From Marinomonas profundimaris (GTDB taxonomy: Bacteria; Pseudomonadota; Gammaproteobacteria; Pseudomonadales; Marinomonadaceae), in contig NZ_AYOZ01000001.1 of the NCBI RefSeq assembly GCF_000508165.1, positions 372,001-436,000 of the forward strand: a stretch of DNA of 64,000 bases. The letters run 5' to 3'. Under the pieces are notes generated by a model, which saw only the letters and a program-made list of their open reading frames with translations, ran no database searches and was not told where the DNA came from. Position numbers and translations under genes: made by a program. Positions within the stretch are counted from its first letter, which is position 1. The number at the start of each line of letters is the position of its first letter. Of the stretch, positions 57,999-64,000 are shown one piece after another.

Positions 57999-58151
57999 AT
58001 GACCGCATTTGACACCAAAGTGGAAGAACTGATCGCTAAGCATCCTAATTTAACCAAGGATGAAGCCATCAAGATTGTTACCGAGAAAAATAACCGCAAG
58101 AAACAGAAGAGAAACGAAAAATCAAATAAAGGCCGCGTGAACAAAGGCTAG
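57999..58151 (+). CDS. Small basic protein, 50 residues
   Basis: This frame encodes MTAFDTKVEELIAKHPNLTK followed by DEAIKIVTEKNN and a very basic tail (RKKQKRNEKSNKG). The acidic-helical front and lysine-rich tail look like real coding sequence, and a GAG ribosome site lies upstream. No family is named. It is divergent from rnz. Confidence 0.55.
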   Translation: MTAFDTKVEELIAKHPNLTKDEAIKIVTEKNNRKKQKRNEKSNKGRVNKG

Positions 58152-58342
58152 TAATAAGGAACAGATAACGCTCTCATAACCCCACTGGGTGGTGCTTCAT
58201 TCCGCCCTATATTTATTCTCTCTCGATCTAACGCTATTTTGGCGCAAAAGACCTTTGCTTGCCCACCATGAGCTAACCAAATCAAACCGAAAGATTATTC
58301 CTTACTTAACCCTAAACATCGCTCTTAGTTTTTTAAGTGTGA

Positions 58343-58362
58343 AGTGATACTATAGTGATACT
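58343..58362 (+). promoter_or_regulatory. Direct-repeat operator candidate of the Phd/ParE-type module
   Basis: AGTGATACT occurs twice (58343-58351 and 58354-58362) with an 11-base period, one turn of the helix, and the centre forms ACTATAGT. It lies about 20-40 bases before the antitoxin ATG. This fits binding by the antitoxin for autorepression. Confidence 0.5.
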
Positions 58363-58383
58363 TTTACTTATGGAGGTGTCACT

Positions 58384-58641
58384 ATGAGAACGGAAGTCGT
58401 TACAACGTTAAAGAGGCAAGCAACAAAACTACTTGCCGATTTACATGAAACCAAAGAACCAATTCTCATAACAGAGCATGGTCAACCGTCTGCTTACCTT
58501 TTAGATGTTGCTGATTACGAGTTAATGGTTGAGCGGATGAAGATTCTAGAAGGGATTGCGAAAGGGGAGCAGGCCATTCGAGATGGTCGAATTATGGGTA
58601 TGGATCAGGCCAAAGAGAAGATGGGTAAATGGCTCAAATAA
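58384..58641 (+). CDS. Phd/YefM-family antitoxin
   Basis: An 85-residue protein with the Phd/YefM fold: RTEVVTTLKRQATKLLADLHETKEPILITEHGQPSAYLLDVADYE at the N-terminus (DNA binding), and a flexible C-terminus that would wrap the toxin. TGGAGGTG is a good ribosome site. It overlaps the toxin gene by 13 bases. Confidence 0.9.
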   Translation: MRTEVVTTLKRQATKLLADLHETKEPILITEHGQPSAYLLDVADYELMVERMKILEGIAKGEQAIRDGRIMGMDQAKEKMGKWLK

Positions 58642-58937
58642 TTTGGACAGAGCCAGCCTTAGATAATTTAAACGACATCGCTGAGTATGTTTCTGTTAGT
58701 AATCTACAAGCCGCTAAGCAGTTAGTTGAAAATGTGTTCAGCCAGGTGCAGAGACTCGAGAATTTTCCAGAATCAGGTAAAGTACCCGAAGAAATTTCGG
58801 CATTAAATTATCGAGAAATTGTTGTTAATCCTTGTCGCGTTTTTTACAAAGTAGAACAGAACTCCGTTTATATCCTGCATGTGCTTAGGCAAGAAAGAGA
58901 CCTGCGGAAGTTTTTATTGTCGGTGGGAGTTAGGTAG
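58629..58937 (+). CDS. RelE/ParE-family toxin
   Basis: A 102-residue toxin with the ParE-like pattern IIWTEPALDNLNDIAEYVSVSNLQAAKQLVENVFSQVQRLENFPESGKVPEE and the C-terminal YREIVVNPCRVFYKVEQNSVYILHVLRQERDL. It may act on DNA gyrase (ParE) or mRNA (RelE); sequence alone does not decide. Confidence 0.9.
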   Translation: MAQIIWTEPALDNLNDIAEYVSVSNLQAAKQLVENVFSQVQRLENFPESGKVPEEISALNYREIVVNPCRVFYKVEQNSVYILHVLRQERDLRKFLLSVGVR

Positions 58938-59009
58938 AGACAATTGTCGATCACTCAATTGCTTTTTAGGCGATTTATCCACTGCCCAGCTGTGAAATGA
59001 CACAACAGA

Positions 59010-59047
59010 AAAAAGGCCCCTTTGTCATGTTTCAAAGGGGCCTTTTT
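59010..59047. terminator. Bidirectional intrinsic terminator
   Basis: A 15-bp stem, AAAAAGGCCCCTTTG (59010-59024) with CAAAGGGGCCTTTTT (59033-59047), with an eight-base loop. It separates the toxin gene from the convergent gloA. Confidence 0.92.
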
Positions 59048-59059
59048 GTTTAATGTTGC

Positions 59060-59584
59060 TTAACTTGCCATGCGGCTTGCATCGAATATTTCAATCCAAT
59101 AGCCGTCGGGGTCTTTGATGAAGGCAATGTTGTTCATTTTGCCATCGCTTAGCTTCTTCTGAAATGGTACTCCGAGCGTCTCAAAACGCTGACACGCGCC
59201 TTCTAGATCGGGCACATGAAAGCCAATGTGGCCAAAACCACGAGGATCGCTGTTACCATTGTGATATTGCTCAGTGTCTGCGTTATCACCCCAGTTATGG
59301 GTCAGTTCCAACATGGCAGGGCGGCCAAAGGTTTGTGCCGTTCGTTCTGAATCATCGTGACTGATATCGGAGAAATCTTCACCGTGAGTCAGAAAATACA
59401 AACTGAATTTCATGTCTGGAAAATCGAGTTTCTTTAATAGCGTCATACCCATCACTCGGGTATAAAAATCGAGAGTGCGCACAGGGTCAGCGATGCGTAA
59501 CATGGTTTGGTTGAACACAAAGCCGTTCGTTGCTGGGTCTTTTTCTTCACACAAGCCTTCGGCTTGTTCAAAATGACGACTCAT
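59060..59584 (-). CDS. gloA: Lactoylglutathione lyase (glyoxalase I)
   Basis: A 174-residue enzyme that converts the methylglyoxal-glutathione adduct to S-lactoylglutathione. It is the long form seen in pseudomonads and eukaryotes, with an extra N-terminal segment and internal insertions. Metal-ligand regions are [29 protein letters not shown] and GYWIEIFD. This form is usually zinc-dependent, unlike the short nickel-dependent E. coli enzyme. Confidence 0.93.
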   Translation of the reverse strand: MSRHFEQAEGLCEEKDPATNGFVFNQTMLRIADPVRTLDFYTRVMGMTLLKKLDFPDMKFSLYFLTHGEDFSDISHDDSERTAQTFGRPAMLELTHNWGDNADTEQYHNGNSDPRGFGHIGFHVPDLEGACQRFETLGVPFQKKLSDGKMNNIAFIKDPDGYWIEIFDASRMAS

Positions 59585-59670
59585 ATTTGTACCCCCTTGT
59601 GGTAATGAATGATTAACTTAGGAGCTGGGGGTTGGCGGTGAAATTCCAACCCCCTTTTGACGTTATTCCG

Positions 59671-60546
59671 TTAGTACTCCAACGCCATCTCTGCCATTTT
59701 CATGGTGTTTTCAAACGAAGCGCAGCCTGCGATAAACAAGCCGTTATGACAGAACATGGCATCGTTTAGACCGGTGACGTCTTGTAGTTCTTTATCCGAT
59801 AAGCCTGCCCACGGCGCAGGCAGTTTTTTACGGTCTTCAAATGAGCCGAGTTCAACGGGTACGGTTTGTATGCGCCACTCTCCGGTTTGCGACGGGTAAA
59901 CCATAAACAAGGCGTCTTGCGATAATCTAAGTACGGTGGTTTTCCACGGTGTGTATTGTTCTAACACGATGATTCTTGGGTCCGTGGCTTTTTTGATGGC
60001 GTTGGCGACGATGGTTTTTGCGTTTACGCCACCGCTGGCGGCGGCTATAAAGCGAGTTAATATACGCGAGGCAAAGGCAACGGCTTCGTCAAAACAGGCG
60101 TCAAAATCGCCTTCTTCTTGCCATGTTGGATTAAACATGGAGATGGTTTGGCTCAGGCTGATGCCTGCTTGTACGCCTTCTACGTGTCCGCAATCTATCG
60201 CGTCGATGGTGGAGACTAAATTTTTATCCAATGCGTTGGTGACTTCTTGATCACCGGCGCATATTTCTAGACCGTATTTTTTCCAAATCAAGCCAAAGGA
60301 TGAAAACGGAATGCCGTTTTCTCGTGCGCCAGCGCCGCCTTTTTGATGATGATCAAAACGACCTTGTTCTGCGTCGTATATCCCGCCTACGTCTAACACT
60401 ATGTCGGCTTTGGCCATGACGTCTAAGTCACGTGTGCGTATTATTTTTGCAGACGGAAAAAGGTGTTTTAACGCCGCTACGGCAAATACGTCGTCTGCGT
60501 GAAAATTGCCATTGTGTGTTGTGATTACTTGAATTTGTTCGGTCAT
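59671..60546 (-). CDS. MYG1 family protein (DHH-like phosphoesterase)
   Basis: A 291-residue protein of the UPF0160/MYG1 family. Conserved metal-binding motifs are THNGNFHADDVFAVAAL, VLDVGGIYD and FDHHQKGGAG. Eukaryotic MYG1 is a 3'-5' RNA exonuclease; the bacterial role is not established. The C-terminal FCHNGLFIAGC segment is typical. The gene appears monocistronic. Confidence 0.88.
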   Translation of the reverse strand: MTEQIQVITTHNGNFHADDVFAVAALKHLFPSAKIIRTRDLDVMAKADIVLDVGGIYDAEQGRFDHHQKGGAGARENGIPFSSFGLIWKKYGLEICAGDQEVTNALDKNLVSTIDAIDCGHVEGVQAGISLSQTISMFNPTWQEEGDFDACFDEAVAFASRILTRFIAAASGGVNAKTIVANAIKKATDPRIIVLEQYTPWKTTVLRLSQDALFMVYPSQTGEWRIQTVPVELGSFEDRKKLPAPWAGLSDKELQDVTGLNDAMFCHNGLFIAGCASFENTMKMAEMALEY

Positions 60547-60765
60547 TCTGTGGTCTCTTTTATTGATGTCATTTCACTTAACAGCACACACGTACTAAAA
60601 ATCGGCATTTTACGGGGTTTTCATTGTGGGTGACACCGTTCATTATAACAGCAGCGAAGTCAGGTGTGCGTAAAAACCAATAAGCATAGACTTTCCAATC
60701 AATAATAGGGCGAAATACGTTACAACCCTCATATTATTACGCTAATCTTCTAGCATGAGACCGAT

Positions 60766-60909
60766 GGTGCCATGTACGCCGCCCAGAACAAAGCGTCTAT
60801 GGCGCAAAGCGTCGATTTCGACAAAGCTATCCAAAGTGAAGACCTATTCAATACAGCACGTTATAGAAAACACTTGGAAGAGCGGTATTTGTTACTTGTC
60901 TTGATTTGA
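60766..60909 (+). pseudogene. Remnant of the M32 carboxypeptidase 3' end
   Basis: The frame reads GAMYAAQNKASMAQSVDFDK, then AIQSEDLFNTARYRKHLEERYL and a short extra tail before TGA. It matches the last part of the carboxypeptidase at 52425-53918 (GAMYAAQYKATMIQNIDFDA, IQSGDL, AAHFRKHLEGRYL), but about 33 residues are missing in the middle, in frame. There is no start codon context and no upstream homology. It looks like a decayed partial copy of an M32 gene. Confidence 0.85.
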
Positions 60910-60929
60910 CAAACAAACGACTAAGACGA

Positions 60930-60984
60930 AAAACCGAGACGTGATCATTTTAAGTAATGACTTCAAAGTAACATCTCGGTTTTT
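60930..60984. terminator. Terminator-like stem before the M48 peptidase gene end
   Basis: AAAACCGAGA (60930-60939) pairs with TCTCGGTTTT (60974-60983), with an inner hairpin TCATT/AATGA. On the minus strand it would end the M48 peptidase transcript, and on the plus strand it ends the pseudogene remnant. Confidence 0.65.
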
Positions 60985-61002
60985 ATTGTGTAGGAATTCA
61001 AT

Positions 61003-61809
61003 TTAATAACACTTGGCCTGTTTGTTCTGCGCGACCAAAGCGTTGTATGTGGCCAAATTTGGCGACATGTTGTCTTCCAAATCATCAATGCGAGTTGAGT
61101 GGGAAGGGTGCGTCGACAACAGTTCTGGTGTTTTGCTGTTTGTCCATGTGCTCATATTACGCCAAAGCTGAACGCTTTCTCGTGGATCAAATCCTGCCTT
61201 TGCCATGTATTCTAACCCCAACAAATCGGCCTCGGATTCATGAGTTCGGCTAAAGGGTAAAATGATACCGACTTGCACACCTATGCCTAAAGCTTGGAAA
61301 ATCACGATTTTCTCGGGTGAATCTTCGCCACTGAGTTGATAGCCCAAGGCGAGCGCTTGGCTTGTTGCGAACTGAGTTGACACTCGCTCATTACCATGTC
61401 GAGCGATGACATGCGCTAATTCATGCCCAACCACGGCGGCCAACTGAGATTGGTTTTCCGCTACTTTTAAAAGGCCGGTATAAACCCCCACTTTATAGCC
61501 TGGCAAGGCAAACGCGTTGACTTGCTCATCGTCGAACAACACGACTTCCCACTCTTGGTTACGGTATTTATTCGGTAAAACCGCAATCAGTGTGTCCGCC
61601 ACACATTGGACGTGCTTTCGTAATGTCGCATTGGGCGATGCCGGTGTTTCTTTCTTCATTTCGGCAAATGATTCAACGCCCATGGTATCCATCTGGCTAT
61701 CAGGCAACACCGCAAACTGCTTACGACCCGTCGGAGACGAACTGCAACCCACCATCACAACCAAGGTAGCCGCCAGCGCGGCTTTAAAAGAAACCTTCAT
61801 AAACACCAT
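61003..61809 (-). CDS. M48 family metallopeptidase lipoprotein
   Basis: A 268-residue envelope protease like LoiP/YcaL. A lipoprotein signal ends at Cys22 (VMVGC-SSS). The catalytic zinc motif HELAH is at residues 129-133 (VVGHELAHVIARH), with the third ligand Glu in RTHESEADLLG. The frame extends to 61854. The ATG at 61809 has GGAAGG upstream and gives a normal signal peptide; the ATG at 61800 is an alternative. It is likely tethered to the outer membrane and acts in quality control. Confidence 0.9.
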   Translation of the reverse strand: MVFMKVSFKAALAATLVVMVGCSSSPTGRKQFAVLPDSQMDTMGVESFAEMKKETPASPNATLRKHVQCVADTLIAVLPNKYRNQEWEVVLFDDEQVNAFALPGYKVGVYTGLLKVAENQSQLAAVVGHELAHVIARHGNERVSTQFATSQALALGYQLSGEDSPEKIVIFQALGIGVQVGIILPFSRTHESEADLLGLEYMAKAGFDPRESVQLWRNMSTWTNSKTPELLSTHPSHSTRIDDLEDNMSPNLATYNALVAQNKQAKCY

Positions 61810-62100
61810 GATAAAACAGCCTTCCAAAACTGCATGGATTGTTGAATATGACAACCATTATAGAGAAGGGCATTTGTTAGAAGCAAATTGAGTTAAGGTC
61901 ATCGGAATCGTTTTACTGTTTTATGGGGTAGCTAGCTACAATCCTAAACGATTCTTTACAATAACAATATCTACTTTGCGTTAGGATGTTTAAATGCTCA
62001 GGGGGAAGAGCCTATCTCTTAGAGCAAGGAAAGCGACTAAAGTTTGAAATGTAAAAGATGCATTTCATTCTCTTACCATAAACTTTGGTTGAGTTGTATC

Positions 62101-64000
62101 TTGAAGCCTAGATTTAATCAATTACAGACAGCATGTTTTTATTGTATTTCGTTGTTTTTTGCTACGGCAGTATTGTGCTCGTCTACGAATGTATTTGCTC
62201 AGGACGTTTCTTTAGATAACGGTTGGGAATATGCGTGGGGAGACTCACCATTTAATGCTGACGGTATTCCCTTATGGACTCAACAAGATAGCTTAGCGGA
62301 CTGGCAATCCATTGCTTTTCCGGCTAACCCTCCCGCTCGTGGTGCTCATCACAATGTTTGGTTTCGAATAACGCTTCCACAGCAGGCCTTTAGAGATCCT
62401 GTGTTTTATGCATCCAGCATCGATCTGCTAGCAGAAGTGTATTTGGACGGGACGCCTATTTATAAACATGGTCAATTTGACCAAAATGGTGCTGGGGAAT
62501 TCGCTGGTTGGCCTTGGCATATGATTACTCTGCCAGAGGATTTTGCTGGCAAAACCCTCTATTTTCGAGTGTATTCAGATTATTTAAGCATTGGCTTTTG
62601 GGGAGAGCGAAAGCTCACCGAGCGAGTGGATGCTTTAAAACAAATTATCGAAGAGTCATTACAAGGCTTTATTGTCGCAGGTGTGACAATCTTCATCGCA
62701 TTGATGGCGGCTATTTTCTCCCTGCTCAAAGGGCAGCGTCGCCAATTTCTTAATGTATGTCTCTTTTCTCTGGCGGCAGCGGGGTTAGTGTTGGGAGACA
62801 TTCCCGCAATGAAGCTAATCTGGGATCACCCATTACTGTGGAATTATATCGGTGCGTATGCGTACTTTTTACTGCCGATTCCGATGTTTATGTTATTGGC
62901 TGAGTGGCTGTCAAAGGCAGGCTTAGAGGTTCGCCATTTTCATTGGCTGTGGCGTGCTCACTTTGTATTCATATTAATAGCCGGAATAGGGAGCGTGTCT
63001 GGCATCCTTGCTCTTACTCAGCTTTACCCAGCATTTGATGGCATGTTCATTGTGAGTCTAGTCTTGCTGTTGGTTTCTGTTTTATTGGTGTTTAAGCGTG
63101 TTCGTTTGGAGCAAAAATTACTTATTCTGGCGTATTTTGGCTTTTGTGCCGTGTTGATGCTAGACATGGCCGTTGCTCATAACTGGGTATCATGGAGTTC
63201 TGTACCTGTTTCTAGTGGTGCGCTGCTATTTTCTATCGCGATTATAGGTTTGTCTTTTAATCATTACCTGTCGACTCAGCGACGATTAGCGAAACTGAAT
63301 GTATCACTTGAGTCTAAAGTCATTGAGCGTACCGAACAGCTTAGTATGATGGCTAAGCAAGAAGCGCTGCGCGCCAATGGGTTACTGTTTCGACAGGAGA
63401 AAGTTGAAATTATCAGTGACCTCATCTTTGAATTGGAAAGCTGCCATACACTAGAAGTTGGCATGGAAAAAATAGCGAAAAGTATCGAATCGATTTGCGA
63501 GCCTTTTTTCGGTGTATTTCACGTGATGGTTGAAGGGGAATGGCAAAACGTTCGTAGTTGGGGGCAAGCCACTAACACACTCGCTCCAAATATCAACAAG
63601 GCGATCAAGCCAAAGATTAATAACGAACAGGGCGAATTTCCGTTTAGAGTCGTTAATCAGCAAGGTTCTATTCGCCATGTTGGTCTGCTACAAGTTCAAG
63701 CAACAGAAGTGTTAAATGGCTATCCTACATTGCACTTCATGAAACTGCTAAAACGAGCAGTAGAAAAAATAAACATCACCTTGGCGAATATAGCCTTACG
63801 GGAAGAACTGCAACGCTTTTCTTATGAAGATGAGCTTACAGGCTTAAAAAACCGACGTTTTTATTCTAAAGTCATGGGATCTGAAATCGCAGTGGTTGAA
63901 AAGCATCAACAACCTTTGTCCCTGTTGATATGCGATATTGATTACTTTAAAAACTTCAACGACACTTATGGCCACCCCGCAGGAGATGAAGCACTAAAAT
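62101..64000 (+). CDS. 7TMR-DISM sensor diguanylate cyclase, 3' truncated
   Basis: At least 633 residues, running off the window end. After a signal peptide (cleavage near VFAQD) there is a periplasmic jelly-roll sensor domain of the 7TMR-DISM type (WEYAWGDSPF, VWFRITLP, VYLDGTPIYKHGQF, residues about 35-180). Seven TM helices (about 195-390) and a coiled-coil linker (SLESKVIERTEQLSMM) follow. A GAF-like segment and the start of a GGDEF domain (YEDELTGLKNRRFY, LLICDIDYFKNFND) come last. The GGDEF signature itself is beyond the edge. There is no in-frame ATG near the start; TTG at 62101 gives a good signal peptide, and TTG at 62044 is an alternative. Confidence 0.82.
   Translation, partial: MKPRFNQLQTACFYCISLFFATAVLCSSTNVFAQDVSLDNGWEYAWGDSPFNADGIPLWTQQDSLADWQSIAFPANPPARGAHHNVWFRITLPQQAFRDPVFYASSIDLLAEVYLDGTPIYKHGQFDQNGAGEFAGWPWHMITLPEDFAGKTLYFRVYSDYLSIGFWGERKLTERVDALKQIIEESLQGFIVAGVTIFIALMAAIFSLLKGQRRQFLNVCLFSLAAAGLVLGDIPAMKLIWDHPLLWNYIGAYAYFLLPIPMFMLLAEWLSKAGLEVRHFHWLWRAHFVFILIAGIGSVSGILALTQLYPAFDGMFIVSLVLLLVSVLLVFKRVRLEQKLLILAYFGFCAVLMLDMAVAHNWVSWSSVPVSSGALLFSIAIIGLSFNHYLSTQRRLAKLNVSLESKVIERTEQLSMMAKQEALRANGLLFRQEKVEIISDLIFELESCHTLEVGMEKIAKSIESICEPFFGVFHVMVEGEWQNVRSWGQATNTLAPNINKAIKPKINNEQGEFPFRVVNQQGSIRHVGLLQVQATEVLNGYPTLHFMKLLKRAVEKINITLANIALREELQRFSYEDELTGLKNRRFYSKVMGSEIAVVEKHQQPLSLLICDIDYFKNFNDTYGHPAGDEALK

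Noticed and set aside
60930-60984. Terminator resembling the one after dld (both begin CCGAGACGT) as a mobile repeat
   Set aside because: The similarity is limited to the stem ends, and the loops differ in length and sequence, so shared origin is not supported.

Overview
The window reads as a chromosomal segment of a marine gammaproteobacterium, most likely Oceanospirillales and close to Marinomonas. The reasons are the protein sequences, moderate GC content, the purM/purN block flanked by DUF2066 and DUF3108 genes, and the gltA | sdhCDAB-sucAB-lpd-sucCD TCA super-cluster. This placement rests on recognising families by eye; no database search was run.

Layout. (1) Nt 1-9586 is a nitrate assimilation locus: nitrate ABC transporter ATPase (5'-truncated), NasC-like flavoprotein, nirB, nirD, then a separately controlled nasA with a YbiB/TrpD-like gene and mobA. 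A sigma-54-type promoter and a leader with two hexaloop hairpins and a strong intrinsic terminator precede nasA. This suggests nitrogen control plus ANTAR-type (NasR/NasT) antitermination. (2) Nt 9596-13520 holds purMN with a DUF3108 gene and, divergently, a DUF2066 gene with a small zinc-ribbon gene. (3) Nt 13540-27136 is the TCA block, with divergent gltA and sdh-suc; SucB carries two lipoyl domains. (4) Nt 27172-39655 holds a CWC protein, a LysR regulator with a fused LigB-LigA gallate-type dioxygenase, L-2-hydroxyglutarate oxidase, a lipoprotein, a CitA/CitB-type two-component system with a 2-hydroxycarboxylate transporter, and a kinase / receiver / REC-GGDEF-EAL operon. (5) Nt 40215-46531 is the heterotetrameric sarcosine oxidase operon soxBDAG with purU, which feeds one-carbon units from sarcosine into the folate pool and recovers free THF. 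(6) Nt 46539-51471 holds a LysR gene, YqcI/YcgG and LysE family genes, an unknown gene and the respiratory D-lactate dehydrogenase dld.

Nt 51494-59047 is the accessory part. Two type II toxin-antitoxin modules flank an M32 carboxypeptidase gene, intergenic repeats, and a small array of integron gene cassettes: two attC sites at 55503-55586 and 56641-56712, and no integrase in the window. The array carries a KilA-N gene and a two-gene cassette encoding an 86-residue protein and a three-TM membrane protein, both of unknown function. RNase Z and a small basic protein follow.

Nt 59060-64000 holds gloA, a MYG1-family gene, an internally deleted remnant of the M32 carboxypeptidase gene, an M48 lipoprotein peptidase and a 3'-truncated 7TM sensor diguanylate cyclase. 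The strongest candidates for something undescribed are the cassette array with its membrane protein and the structured nasA leader.
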